From Comamonadaceae bacterium (GTDB taxonomy: Bacteria; Pseudomonadota; Gammaproteobacteria; Burkholderiales; Burkholderiaceae_C): a stretch of 64,000 bases of DNA. This document shows positions 55,944-64,000 of this stretch, in pieces. The stretch lies in the NCBI GenBank assembly GCA_947450695.1, contig CANFWV010000010.1, positions 1 through 64,000 on the forward strand, in the 5' to 3' direction. The notes below the pieces were generated by a model, which saw only the letters and a list, made by a program, of their open reading frames with translations, made no database searches and was not told the origin of the DNA. Position numbers and translations under genes: made by a program. Positions within the stretch are counted from its first letter, which is position 1. Every line of letters starts with the position of its first letter.

Positions 55944-57377
55944 TTATTCGATCGCCTTGCCCATGTCCTCAATGATCTTCTTGGCATCACCAAAAACCAT
56001 CATGGTCTTGTCCATGTAAAAGAGCTCGTTGTCGAGACCGGCGTAACCGGCAGCCATGGAGCGCTTGTTGACGATCACGGTCTTGGCTTTGTACGCCTCC
56101 AGAATTGGCATGCCGTAAATAGCGCTGCCCTTGACGTGCGCAGCAGGGTTCACCACGTCGTTGGCACCCAGAATGATGGCGACGTCCGCTTGGCCAAACT
56201 CCGCGTTGATGTCTTCCATTTCATGCACTTGGTCGTAGGGCACTTCGGCTTCAGCCAGCAACACGTTCATGTGGCCCGGCATGCGACCAGCCACTGGGTG
56301 AATCGCGTACTTGACGCTGATGCCGCGGTCGGTGAGCTTTTGCGCGAGTTCTTTAACCGAGTGCTGCGCACGGGCCACGGCCAAGCCGTAGCCCGGAACG
56401 ATGATGACGGATTCAGCGTTGCCCAAGATGAAGGCGGCGTCATCGGCTGATCCGGACTTGACACTGCGCTGCTCGGCTGAACCCGCCACGGCCGTGCCAG
56501 CGTCACCGCCAAAGCCGCCCAGAATCACATTGAAGAACGAGCGGTTCATCGCCTTGCACATGATGTACGAAAGGATGGCGCCGGACGAACCGACTAGCGA
56601 ACCGGCGACGATCAGCATGGCGTTGTTCAAGGAAAAACCGATGCCAGCGGCAGCCCAGCCTGAGTAGCTGTTCAACATCGAGACCACCACTGGCATATCG
56701 GCGCCGCCGATGGGGATGATGATCAGCACGCCCATCACGAACGACAGCGCGAGCATGGCAAAAAATGCGTTCCAGCTGCCGGTGAAGGTGAAGACCAGAC
56801 CAAGGCCCAAAGTTGCCAGACCGAGCACCAAGTTCAGCTTGTGCTGTCCTGCAAATGTCACCGGTGCGCCTTGGAATAAACGGAATTTGTACTTGCCGCT
56901 GAGCTTGCCAAACGCAATCACCGAGCCGCTGAACGTGACGGCGCCAATCGCTGCGCCGAGGAACAACTCCAGCCGGTTACCCGCCGGAATGTTGGCGGTG
57001 CCCAAGCCTTTGGCGACGATGGCAAACGCATCCGGTTCGGCCATGGCTGCCACTGCGATAAACACCGCAGCCAGACCGATCATGCTGTGCATGAAGGCGA
57101 CCAACTCGGGCATCTTGGTCATCTCTACGCGCTGAGCCATGAGCGTGCCCGCAGCACCGCCGACCACCAGCGCGACCAGCACATAGACCATGCCTTGCGC
57201 GGCGCCAATGGAGAGTTCGACGATGAGGGCAGCGGTGGTCAGCACGGCAATGCCCATGCCGGTCATACCGAAGGCGTTACCGCGGATCGAGGTGGTCGGG
57301 TGCGACAGACCTTTGAGCGCCTGAATGAAGCAGACTGAGGCCAGCAAATACAGCAGGGTGACGATGTTCATGCTCAT
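55944..57377 (-). CDS. pntB: NAD(P) transhydrogenase subunit beta PntB
   Basis: A 477-residue inner-membrane subunit of the proton-pumping transhydrogenase. About nine helices occupy residues 1-270, followed by the NADP-binding domain III, with [19 protein letters not shown] near 324-342, [18 protein letters not shown] near 361 and [13 protein letters not shown] near 404. It interconverts NADH and NADPH using the proton gradient. ATG 57377 overlaps the pntAB stop, with GGAG 7 bp upstream. Confidence 0.96.
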   Translation of the reverse strand: MSMNIVTLLYLLASVCFIQALKGLSHPTTSIRGNAFGMTGMGIAVLTTAALIVELSIGAAQGMVYVLVALVVGGAAGTLMAQRVEMTKMPELVAFMHSMIGLAAVFIAVAAMAEPDAFAIVAKGLGTANIPAGNRLELFLGAAIGAVTFSGSVIAFGKLSGKYKFRLFQGAPVTFAGQHKLNLVLGLATLGLGLVFTFTGSWNAFFAMLALSFVMGVLIIIPIGGADMPVVVSMLNSYSGWAAAGIGFSLNNAMLIVAGSLVGSSGAILSYIMCKAMNRSFFNVILGGFGGDAGTAVAGSAEQRSVKSGSADDAAFILGNAESVIIVPGYGLAVARAQHSVKELAQKLTDRGISVKYAIHPVAGRMPGHMNVLLAEAEVPYDQVHEMEDINAEFGQADVAIILGANDVVNPAAHVKGSAIYGMPILEAYKAKTVIVNKRSMAAGYAGLDNELFYMDKTMMVFGDAKKIIEDMGKAIE

Positions 57378-57706
57378 TTGGCTGCTCCTGCGTCAGCGGC
57401 GGGTGCGGCTGCTTTTTTTTCTTTTTTCTTGAACATTTCCAGCATGCGGCGCGTCACCAAAAAGCCGCCAAACACGTTGACCGCTGCCAGCGCCACGGCC
57501 AGCACACCCATGGTCTTGCCAAGTGGTGTGACGGTCATGGCGGCTGCCAACATGGCGCCCACAATGACGATGGCCGAGATGGCGTTGGTGACCGCCATCA
57601 GCGGTGTGTGCAAAGCCGGCGTGACGGTCCACACGACGTGGTAGCCGACGTAGATAGCTAGCACAAAAATAATCAGGTTAATGATTCCGGGGGAGGCGAA
57701 TTCCAT
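57374..57706 (-). CDS. pntAB: NAD(P) transhydrogenase subunit alpha part 2 (PntAB)
   Basis: A 110-residue membrane piece that corresponds to the C-terminal helices of enterobacterial PntA, encoded separately as in many beta- and alpha-proteobacteria. Three or four helices are predicted ([51 protein letters not shown]), ending in a Lys/Ala-rich tail. ATG 57706 follows a GAGGA site. It overlaps pntB by 4 bp. Confidence 0.93.
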   Translation of the reverse strand: MEFASPGIINLIIFVLAIYVGYHVVWTVTPALHTPLMAVTNAISAIVIVGAMLAAAMTVTPLGKTMGVLAVALAAVNVFGGFLVTRRMLEMFKKKEKKAAAPAADAGAAK

Positions 57707-57717
57707 GGTCTTTTTCC

Positions 57718-58839
57718 TCAACTTTTATTTTTGGTGACTTCGCCATTGCGCGTCATCAGGCAGGCGGCAACGATGTCGTCTTCGAGGTCAATCGTCAGCG
57801 CTCCGTCTTTGTTGATGATCAACTTGAGGAAGTCCAACAGGTTGCGGGCGTAGAGTGCGCTCGCATCGGCCGCCACCAAGGCTGGCACGTTGGTTTCGCC
57901 AATCAAGGTCACGCCATGTTTGACAACAATTTGGCCGGGCTCGGTCAGCGGGCAGTTGCCGCCTTGCGGTGCGGCCAAGTCAACGATCACGCTGCCCGGC
58001 TTCATGGACTTGACCATGTCTTCGGTGACCAGCACAGGTGCTGCGCGGCCTGGAATCAAGGCGGTGGTGATGACGATGTCAGCCTGCGCGACGCGCTTGG
58101 CGACTTCGATTTTTTGCCGAGCCAGCCAGCTTGGCGGCATGGGCTTGGCGTAGCCACCGACGCCGACAGCGGCTTCGCGCTCTTCGTCGGTTTCGTAAGG
58201 TACGTCGATGAACTTGCCGCCGAGTGACTCGACTTGTTCTTTCACGCTGGGCCGCACGTCGCTGGCTTCAATCACCGCGCCGAGCCGCTTGGCGGTGGCA
58301 ATCGCTTGCAGTCCGGCGACGCCGACACCCAAAATCACCACGCGGGCGGCTTTGACCGTACCGGCCGCCGTCATGAGCATGGGGAAAAAGCGTTGGTAGC
58401 GGTCTGCCGCCATGATGACGGCCTTGTAGCCGGCGATATTGGCCTGCGAAGAGAGCACGTCCATGCTTTGCGCGCGGCTGGTGCGGGGTGCTGCTTCGAG
58501 CGCAAAAGACGTCAGGCCGGCGGTGGCCAAACGCTGCAGGCCGGTTGCACCAAAGGGGTTCAGCATGCCGGTGATGACCCCGCCAGAACGCGCAAGCGGC
58601 ATCTCGCTGTCCACAGGGCAGCGCACCTTGAGCACGATGTCACAGGCGTAAGCGCCGGCGGCATCGGTGATCTCGGCGCCGACGGCTTCGTAGGCCGCAT
58701 CAGGCACGCTGGCGGCAACGCCGGCACCCGATTGAACGCGAACGGTATGGCCTAGGCCTTTGAGTTTTTTGGCCGTTTCCGGCGTGACGGCGACACGTGT
58801 CTCGCCTGTCATGATTTCAGCAGGTACCCCAATCAGCAT
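57718..58839 (-). CDS. pntAA: NAD(P) transhydrogenase subunit alpha part 1 (PntAA)
   Basis: A 373-residue soluble NAD-binding domain I of the transhydrogenase, related to alanine dehydrogenase. The start [20 protein letters not shown] is followed by the Rossmann glycine motif [22 protein letters not shown] near 168-189. The RQD-loop-like region [20 protein letters not shown] is near 114-133, and [17 protein letters not shown] near 287. It starts with AAGGAG, just downstream of a leader hairpin at 58858-58874. Confidence 0.95.
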   Translation of the reverse strand: MLIGVPAEIMTGETRVAVTPETAKKLKGLGHTVRVQSGAGVAASVPDAAYEAVGAEITDAAGAYACDIVLKVRCPVDSEMPLARSGGVITGMLNPFGATGLQRLATAGLTSFALEAAPRTSRAQSMDVLSSQANIAGYKAVIMAADRYQRFFPMLMTAAGTVKAARVVILGVGVAGLQAIATAKRLGAVIEASDVRPSVKEQVESLGGKFIDVPYETDEEREAAVGVGGYAKPMPPSWLARQKIEVAKRVAQADIVITTALIPGRAAPVLVTEDMVKSMKPGSVIVDLAAPQGGNCPLTEPGQIVVKHGVTLIGETNVPALVAADASALYARNLLDFLKLIINKDGALTIDLEDDIVAACLMTRNGEVTKNKS

Positions 58840-58857
58840 GGGCCACTCCTTGTTACG

Positions 58858-58874
58858 GGGCGGAATGTCCGCCC
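58858..58874 (-). promoter_or_regulatory. Hairpin just upstream of the pntAA ribosome binding site
   Basis: GGGCGGA (58858-58864) and TCCGCCC (58868-58874) pair exactly around ATG. On the minus strand it lies about 19 nt before the pntAA start and directly upstream of the AAGGAG site. Plus-strand sequence after it is T-rich (GGTTTTTT), but no plus-strand gene ends here, so a 5'-UTR role in pnt expression is the likelier reading. Confidence 0.4.
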
Positions 58875-58990
58875 ACTGGTTTTTTAACTGTCAAGTAGCT
58901 TACATGAGTTTTTTTGCTGTGTGCCCCGCAGGGTTGTACTTTTGATGCTCATTTTGGCCGGCGAATGAGCCCGTGCAGTGAGGTCAGGTG

Positions 58991-59470
58991 TCAGGCCAAG
59001 AGCTGCTTCAGGCGCAGCAGTGCATGTTGCACGGTGGCTTCGCGCACTTGCTGGCGGTCTCCGTCAAAACAGCGTTTGTCGGTGACCACGCCGTCGGGGG
59101 TGGCCCAGCCAAACCAGACGGTTCCGACCGGTTTATCGGGGCTACCACCACCGGGCCCTGCGACACCGGTGACGGCCACGGCGACTTGTGCATGCGAATG
59201 CCGCAGCGCACCTTCGACCATGGCGCGGGCGACGGGTTCACTGACTGCTCCATGAGCCTCAATCAGGTCTGCCGGGACGCCAAGTAACTCGGTCTTAGCC
59301 GCGTTGGAATAGCTCACAAAGCCACGCTCAAACCAGACGCTGGAGCCGGCCAAGTCAGTGCAGGCGGCGGCAATCAGGCCACCGGTGCAGCTTTCGGCGG
59401 TGGCCAGCATCAGCTTTTTCTGCTGTAACAAGGCAGCGACTTGCTGGGTCAGTGAGTGGCGTGCCGGCAT
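58991..59470 (-). CDS. pncC: CinA C-terminal family / nicotinamide-nucleotide amidase PncC
   Basis: A 159-residue stand-alone CinA C-terminal domain that deamidates NMN to nicotinate mononucleotide in NAD recycling. Characteristic parts are LATAESCTGGLIAAACTDLA near 24-43, GFVSYSNAAKTELLGV near 52 and VAVAVTGVAGPGGGSPDKPVG near 95. ATG 59470 is chosen; GTG 59482 overlaps the pgpA stop as GTGA and would add four residues. Nearby pnt genes also act on nicotinamide nucleotides. Confidence 0.92.
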   Translation of the reverse strand: MPARHSLTQQVAALLQQKKLMLATAESCTGGLIAAACTDLAGSSVWFERGFVSYSNAAKTELLGVPADLIEAHGAVSEPVARAMVEGALRHSHAQVAVAVTGVAGPGGGSPDKPVGTVWFGWATPDGVVTDKRCFDGDRQQVREATVQHALLRLKQLLA

Positions 59471-59478
59471 GACGGAAT

Positions 59479-60039
59479 TCACCACCACTGCTTCCAAAAT
59501 GCCAAGACCAGCAAGGAGCAAAAAGCCGCCAGCACATCGTCAAACATGATGCCGAAGCCGCCGCGCGGGCCGAAGCCTTTGAAGTGCTTGTCGGCCCAGG
59601 CCATCGGGCCTGGCTTCAACGCGTCAAAGGCGCGGAACAAGCCAAAGGCCACGATTTGCGCCACAAAGGTGGCCGGTAGCAACAGCCACAAGACGATCCA
59701 GAAGGCGGCTATTTCGTCCCACACGATGTGACCTGAATCAGCGACCTTCATGTGCTGCGCCGTGACGGTACAGGCCCACCAGCCGACCAGCAAGGAGCCG
59801 GCGATGACCCAGCCCAACTGCGTGGTTGTCAGCCAATGCTGCATCACCAAAAAAGCCAGCCAAGCCCACAGCGTGCCGGCAGTGCCGGGCGCCACGGGGC
59901 TCAGGCCCGAGCCAAAACCGAGCGCGATGAAGTGCGCTGGGTGGGACCGCATGAAGCGCGCTGTGGGTCGCAAAATGGCGGCGGCTTCGGCAGATGGCGC
60001 TTGGTCTGGAGGCGCCTGCAGCGTGTCGAGAGGTGTCAT
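59479..60039 (-). CDS. pgpA: Phosphatidylglycerophosphatase A PgpA
   Basis: A 186-residue membrane phosphatase that makes phosphatidylglycerol. The signature is FGSGLSPVAPGTAGTLWAW near 42-60; WACTVTAQHM then DSGHIVWDEIAAFWIVLWLL near 105-124 carry the active-site Asp/Glu. GFGPRGGFGIMFDDVLAAF follows near 155. Several helices span the protein. ATG 60039 fits the family; the frame is open to 60153 inside thiL. Confidence 0.94.
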   Translation of the reverse strand: MTPLDTLQAPPDQAPSAEAAAILRPTARFMRSHPAHFIALGFGSGLSPVAPGTAGTLWAWLAFLVMQHWLTTTQLGWVIAGSLLVGWWACTVTAQHMKVADSGHIVWDEIAAFWIVLWLLLPATFVAQIVAFGLFRAFDALKPGPMAWADKHFKGFGPRGGFGIMFDDVLAAFCSLLVLAFWKQWW

Positions 60040-60058
60040 GGCGTGGCGATCAAGGGTG

Positions 60059-61045
60059 TCATGAGAAGTGGTCAAACGAGGTGAAATTGTTGGGTAACTC
60101 GCAGCCGTTTGGACCGAGCAGCTGCAAGCCCGGTGCGGCGTTAATGCGGCCAATGCAGTGAATCGGTGTGGCGCTTTGCAGTGAGGCGACTTGCAGCGCC
60201 GCAGCAGCGCTGGGTGGTGCGGTGAAGAGTAGCTCGTAGTCGTCGCCGCCGGAGAGTACGCAGGTCAGCGCGGCGTCATCGTTGATGCCTGCGCTGGGCC
60301 AGTCGGCGAGCTTTCGTGCCGCGAGCAGGTCCAGTGCTGCGGCTGTGTGCAGCGTTGCGCCGACTTTGGAGGTTTTTAAAAGATGTTGAAGATCTCCGAC
60401 CAGCCCATCGCTGAGGTCCATGGCCGCGCTGGCCAGACCGCGCAGCGCCAGACCCAAGGCAATGCGGGGGCTGGGTTCTTCAAGCCGCTGCCGTGTCGTT
60501 AGCAGCAGGGCCGGCGGCAGAGGCAGCTTGCCGCGCAAGGCCTCCAGCGCCAGCCGCGCGTCACCCAGATGGCCGCTCACGTAAATATCGTCGCCGGGTT
60601 GTGCGCCGCTGCGCAGCAAGGCTTGGCTCTTGCCGGCTGGTGCAGGCACGCTGCCAAACACCGTGATGCAGATGTTCAGCGGCCCGCGTGTGGTGTCGCC
60701 GCCGATCAACTCGCAGCCATGCTGATCCGCCAGTGCAAACAGGCCTTGAGAAAACCCCGCCAGCCAAGCTTCATCAATCTGCGGCAGGGCCAGTGCCAGC
60801 GTGAAGGCCAACGGCTCAGCACCGCAGGCGGCCAGGTCACTCAGGTTGACGGCCAGCGCCTTGTGGCCCAGCGTGTGTGGGTCGACATTGGCAAAAAAAT
60901 GCAGGCCTTCCACCAGCATGTCGCTGGAGATGGCCATGTGCGTGCCGGCGGGTGGTTGCAACAAGGCGCAGTCGTCACCAATCCCCAGCACCGCGCGCTT
61001 GGCGGGCCGCTTGAAATAGCGTTCAATCAGGTCAAACTCTCCCAT
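60059..61045 (-). CDS. thiL: Thiamine-monophosphate kinase ThiL
   Basis: A 328-residue kinase converting thiamine monophosphate to thiamine diphosphate. The family start MGEFDLIERYFKRPAKRAVL is followed by GIGDDCALLQPPAGTHMAIS near 22-41 (metal/ATP site). Also seen are GCELIGGDTTRGPLNICITV near 106 and AMDLSDGLVGDLQHLL near 211, and LSGGDDYELLFTAPP near 266. Last-but-three of the minus-strand run before pgpA-pncC. Confidence 0.96.
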   Translation of the reverse strand: MGEFDLIERYFKRPAKRAVLGIGDDCALLQPPAGTHMAISSDMLVEGLHFFANVDPHTLGHKALAVNLSDLAACGAEPLAFTLALALPQIDEAWLAGFSQGLFALADQHGCELIGGDTTRGPLNICITVFGSVPAPAGKSQALLRSGAQPGDDIYVSGHLGDARLALEALRGKLPLPPALLLTTRQRLEEPSPRIALGLALRGLASAAMDLSDGLVGDLQHLLKTSKVGATLHTAAALDLLAARKLADWPSAGINDDAALTCVLSGGDDYELLFTAPPSAAAALQVASLQSATPIHCIGRINAAPGLQLLGPNGCELPNNFTSFDHFS

Positions 61046-61094
61046 GGGGCATGAGCATAACGCCGCCGCTGAAGCGGCTGTTGACGTCGCCGTT

Positions 61095-63071
61095 TCACCC
61101 CGCAGTGAAAAAACTGCCAGGGCGTTGACGCAGGCGCAGCCAGATTGCCGCGCGGATGCGTTTGCGATCGGTGCTGGTCACGCTGTGGGCTTGCGCGGCT
61201 AGGCGGAAGGCGCAAAAAAAGCTCACCCCCAAATTGAACAAGCCAATCAGCGGGATCGCTGCCACGCACCACCAAAAGGCCGGAAGACGCCAGACGTCCA
61301 AGCCCAGTGAGGCCCCAGCGGCGGCCAGTTGGCCGGCGGACAGGGTCACATGGCGCACGTCGAGTTGCAGGCCCAAAAAGTCCGTGATGGGCGGGATCAT
61401 GCCGAGCATGAAGCCCAGCGCAACATTGGATGCCAGGCCCGAGATGTTGTCGCGGACAAAGCTGGCCCAGCGGTCCGCCCGGGCGCTGCCCAAGGCGGCT
61501 GTGATGCGTGGGTTGTAACGCATGGCCGACTCCAGTCGGTTCAGTACAAACCAGTTTTCAGCCCAGCCGGCCAGCAGGCTGGCGACAAACAGCAGACCGC
61601 CGGTGAAGCCTGCCCACAAGAGGGTTGGGCCCAGTAAGCTCAGGTTGTGCAACACATGCTGCGCTTCGGTGTGGCTGATCATCCGGTGGCCGCTGATCAG
61701 CACGATCAACCAGTTGATGAGCACGACTGCGGGTACGACCATCAAGACATTGCCGAGCACAGAGGCTGATTGCGACCGTACCAAGTGCGTGACTTCGTCG
61801 ACAAACGCATCGATGGCTTCGCTGTTGTCGAGCTCTTTGAGCTTGACGGCCATGACGGGTGCGGTCATGGCCGGTTGCTTGGTGGCCAGCGTGAAGTGCA
61901 GCAACTGAATCACAACAAAGCTGGCCGCGTACATCAGGCTGGCGCTTATGCCGGTCCAAAAAGCCGACAAGCCAAAGGCCACGATGGCAAATTTCAGGGC
62001 GGTGGTGAACGCGGTGATGCCACCACCACCCAGCGCTTTGCCCAACATGTCACGGTAGTCGGCGCGGGTGCGGGTGATGTAGTGCGCTCCGGTTTCGGCG
62101 CTGCGTTCGGCCATTTTGGCAGCCAACAATGTGGAGTTGGCGGCGATCAGTGCGCGAATGCTTTTCCGGTCTTCAGCGACCAGTGCCATCCGCGCCAATT
62201 GTTTGACGGCGGCTGCGGCGGGTTTGGGCGAGAGCAGGCAATCCAGTAGCTCGCGGACACGCAGAAATCGAGCCCTGAGTTGGCGCAGGCGGAACACCAT
62301 GCCCACTGAAACCCCGTGTTCGTCGAGGTGCGCGTAAATGCTGTTGATCGCACGTCGGCAAACCTCCATGCGCTCGCGGTAGCGGGCCACTGCATCTTGC
62401 AGTTCGTGGGCATGGCGCTGGGGGTTAAAAAAGATTCGTCGCAGTTCTTCGACATCGGTCGGCAGGGCGTGAAAGGGCCGGGCTCTTTTCTCTGCATCGC
62501 TCATGCGCAGACGCAGTTCCGGTGAAAACCCGGTGGCCCTGATGTGCGCCGTGCAGTACGTCAGCGCGTCCAGCAGGCTGTGTTGCCAGCCCCATTCATC
62601 GGTGTCCGAGTGCTCAGTGAGAAGCGCCGTCAACCGATTGATTTGTACTTCGTTCAGCAGCGTCAGCCATTGCGCATCAAAACGGCTCGGCATGAGCAGC
62701 GAAAAGAGCTCGGCAGCGTCGGTGGTTTCAGGCGTCCCTGGCAGCAACTTGACGCGGATGCGCTCAGTCAGTTCGCTGATAAACGCCGTGCGTGGAGCAA
62801 AACCAAAGTCTGCTAGCAAAGGTGTGACGTCGATGGTTTGCAGCAGCGTTCGCCACCACGCTTGCAAGCGGATGTGTACCGCGGGCTGCGCTTCCACGGC
62901 CACCATGAATTGCTCTAGACGCGCTACGGCGGCGGTTGCGGAACGGCTGTCGCCGCGCACCCATTGCAGCAGGTCGATGAGCCAGACATGCCGATCAACC
63001 AAAGCGGCATGAGGGTCAAGCTTGGCCAGCAAGGTGGCCAGCGCCGGGAGCGTGTTGGCGTTCAGTGGCAA
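61095..63071 (-). CDS. Site-specific recombinase family membrane protein (Gcr type)
   Basis: A protein of about 658 residues from the Gcr family, named for gonococcal cross-recombination but with no classical recombinase motif. The first half is helical and soluble (about 1-380). The second half has several transmembrane helices (FAIVAFGLSAFWTGISASLM; LGNVLMVVPAVVLINWLIVL; LLGPTLLWAGFTGGLLFVAS; WWCVAAIPLIGLFNLGVSFF). No ATG exists near the N-terminus. TTG 63071, just after the apaG stop at 63082, gives the expected start at PLNANTLPALATLLAKLD. Its function as a recombinase is doubtful; a membrane role is more plausible. Confidence 0.85.
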   Translation of the reverse strand: MPLNANTLPALATLLAKLDPHAALVDRHVWLIDLLQWVRGDSRSATAAVARLEQFMVAVEAQPAVHIRLQAWWRTLLQTIDVTPLLADFGFAPRTAFISELTERIRVKLLPGTPETTDAAELFSLLMPSRFDAQWLTLLNEVQINRLTALLTEHSDTDEWGWQHSLLDALTYCTAHIRATGFSPELRLRMSDAEKRARPFHALPTDVEELRRIFFNPQRHAHELQDAVARYRERMEVCRRAINSIYAHLDEHGVSVGMVFRLRQLRARFLRVRELLDCLLSPKPAAAAVKQLARMALVAEDRKSIRALIAANSTLLAAKMAERSAETGAHYITRTRADYRDMLGKALGGGGITAFTTALKFAIVAFGLSAFWTGISASLMYAASFVVIQLLHFTLATKQPAMTAPVMAVKLKELDNSEAIDAFVDEVTHLVRSQSASVLGNVLMVVPAVVLINWLIVLISGHRMISHTEAQHVLHNLSLLGPTLLWAGFTGGLLFVASLLAGWAENWFVLNRLESAMRYNPRITAALGSARADRWASFVRDNISGLASNVALGFMLGMIPPITDFLGLQLDVRHVTLSAGQLAAAGASLGLDVWRLPAFWWCVAAIPLIGLFNLGVSFFCAFRLAAQAHSVTSTDRKRIRAAIWLRLRQRPGSFFTAG

Positions 63072-63081
63072 AGCTTGCGGT

Positions 63082-63471
63082 TCAGTGCAGCACCCGTGCT
63101 GCAGCGCCCGCGGTGGCTTCCAGTACAAACATCGGGATTGGCGCTTCAAAGCGGGTGGCGTCCTCGGCGACGCAGAAATAACTGCCGTGCATGGTGCCGC
63201 TGGCGGTACGCAGCCGCGAGCCACTGGTGTATTGGAATGATTCGCCAGGCTTCAGCAGCGGTTGGTGACCGACGACGCCCAAGCCTTTGACTTCTTCGTT
63301 GTGGCCGTTGGCGTCGCTGATGAACCAGTGACGCGCGATCAATTGAGCTGCCACATCACCCGTGTTGGTGATGGTGACGGTGTACGAAAAAGTGAAGACG
63401 TTGTTGCTGGGGTCGGATTGTTCCGGTAGGTACAGCGGCAGGACTTCGCAGGAAATTTGGTAGGTTGGCAT
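63082..63471 (-). CDS. apaG: Co2+/Mg2+ efflux-associated protein ApaG
   Basis: A 129-residue FN3-like immunoglobulin-fold protein with a CxxxPLYLPEQS start. Family segments are FTFSYTVTITNTGDVAAQLI near 27-46, RHWFISDANGHNEEVKGLGV near 48-67 and SGTMHGSYFCVAEDATRFEA near 99. Linked to Co2+/Mg2+ sensitivity in Salmonella; molecular role unclear. ATG 63471 is the family start. Divergent from rpe, with the Gcr-type gene 10 bp downstream. Confidence 0.94.
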   Translation of the reverse strand: MPTYQISCEVLPLYLPEQSDPSNNVFTFSYTVTITNTGDVAAQLIARHWFISDANGHNEEVKGLGVVGHQPLLKPGESFQYTSGSRLRTASGTMHGSYFCVAEDATRFEAPIPMFVLEATAGAAARVLH

Positions 63472-63551
63472 GGCACTCAGAGTAAGCACTGCATGTTAAC
63501 GCGCCGCCTCTGAGGCTGCTCGGCTGAGCTTCTTTCGGCGACAATCCGCGC

Positions 63552-64000
63552 ATGAGTACACCTGCTAAATCCCATAAGCCTGCTTACAAAATAGCCCCTT
63601 CCATCTTGTCGGCCGACTTCGCCCGACTCGGAGAAGAAGTCAAAAACGTCATCGCCGCGGGCGCCGACTGGATTCATTTTGACGTGATGGACAACCATTA
63701 CGTGCCGAACCTGACCTTCGGCCCAATGATCTGTAGCGCCCTCAAACCGCATGCCTTGACGGCCTCGGGTCAGCCCGTGCCGATTGATGTGCACCTGATG
63801 GTGCAGCCGGTCGATGCCTTGGCCGCAGCGTTTGCCGATGCTGGTGCCGACTACATCAGCTTTCACCCTGACGCCTCAGGCCATGTGCATCGCAGCGTGC
63901 AGGCCATCAAGTCAAAAGGCTGTAAAGCCGGGTTGGTGTTCAACCCAGCGGCGTCTATGGATGTGCTGGATTGGGTTATCGAGGACATTGACCTGATCCT
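63552..64000 (+). CDS. rpe: Ribulose-phosphate 3-epimerase (3' end beyond window)
   Basis: The first about 149 residues of the pentose-phosphate/Calvin TIM-barrel epimerase, open to the window edge. Diagnostic motifs: [17 protein letters not shown] near 14-30, [20 protein letters not shown] near 37-56 with metal-ligand His and Asp, and [10 protein letters not shown] near 77 with the metal-ligand His. GLVFNPAAS is near 131. ATG at 63552. Divergent from apaG. In related genomes gph and trpE genes often follow, which would lie outside the window. Confidence 0.95.
   Translation, partial: MSTPAKSHKPAYKIAPSILSADFARLGEEVKNVIAAGADWIHFDVMDNHYVPNLTFGPMICSALKPHALTASGQPVPIDVHLMVQPVDALAAAFADAGADYISFHPDASGHVHRSVQAIKSKGCKAGLVFNPAASMDVLDWVIEDIDLI

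Noticed and set aside
61095-63071. Prophage or integron because of a site-specific recombinase label
   Set aside because: The Gcr-type protein has membrane helices and no integrase or resolvase motifs. There are no att repeats, phage genes or tRNA next to it, and its apaG neighbour is core.

Overview
The window is a high-GC chromosomal segment of a betaproteobacterium, most likely Burkholderiales and close to Comamonadaceae (Rhodoferax/Polaromonas-like). This rests on protein character and gene order: bamE-dapB-exbB-exbD, leuS-lptE-holA, hpf-ptsN-hprK, Gcr-apaG divergent from rpe, and a three-gene pntAA-pntAB-pntB set. It is densely coded, with many ATGA/GTGA start-stop overlaps. I see no rRNA, tRNA, CRISPR array, insertion sequence or prophage. 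Two genes run off the edges: argS at the left and rpe at the right.

Region by region: 1-7.1 kb (+) carries argS (3' part), a SPOR protein, dsbA, a terminator, then lptA-lptB-rpoN, an RlmL-type RNA methyltransferase and a PIN-domain gene. 7.1-9.9 kb holds an FMN glutamate-synthase-like oxidoreductase (-) and a YecA/SEC-C protein (+). 9.9-20.7 kb is the most distinctive accessory locus. It is an eleven-gene minus-strand array with a three-component-type Rieske ring-hydroxylating oxygenase (alpha, beta, ferredoxin, but no reductase), a complete Liv-type ABC importer (binding protein plus HMGF), an orphan TctC/Bug binding protein and two tandem arylformamidase-like alpha/beta hydrolases. An AraC/XylS regulator is divergent, and a perfect 13-bp inverted repeat lies between it and the oxygenase. 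I read this as an uptake-and-catabolism module for an aromatic (anthranilate/salicylate-like) acid or its amide/ester conjugate.

21.2-31.3 kb is a type II secretion system in three transcription units: a short gspC (-), gspGHIJKLM (+), and gspD-E-F (-) converging on gspM. 31.3-36.4 kb holds a Crp/Fnr-type regulator, a zinc-ribbon metallopeptidase, a degenerate-looking 4-oxalocrotonate tautomerase relative, an MFS exporter and a YafJ-type glutamine amidotransferase.

36.4-51.9 kb is core chromosome, mainly minus strand: gshB, kup, gshA, proA, holA, lptE, leuS, exbD, exbB, dapB, bamE, fur (+), hprK, ptsN, hpf. 51.9-64 kb continues with corA (+, behind an unusually structured leader), mtnN, fadD, pntB-pntAB-pntAA, cinA/pncC, pgpA, thiL, a Gcr-type site-specific-recombinase-family membrane protein, apaG and rpe (+). 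Envelope biogenesis recurs (lptA, lptB, lptE, bamE, SPOR protein, T2SS), as do nitrogen/PTS-Ntr regulation (rpoN, ptsN, hprK) and redox/K+ homeostasis (gshA, kup, gshB, pnt).
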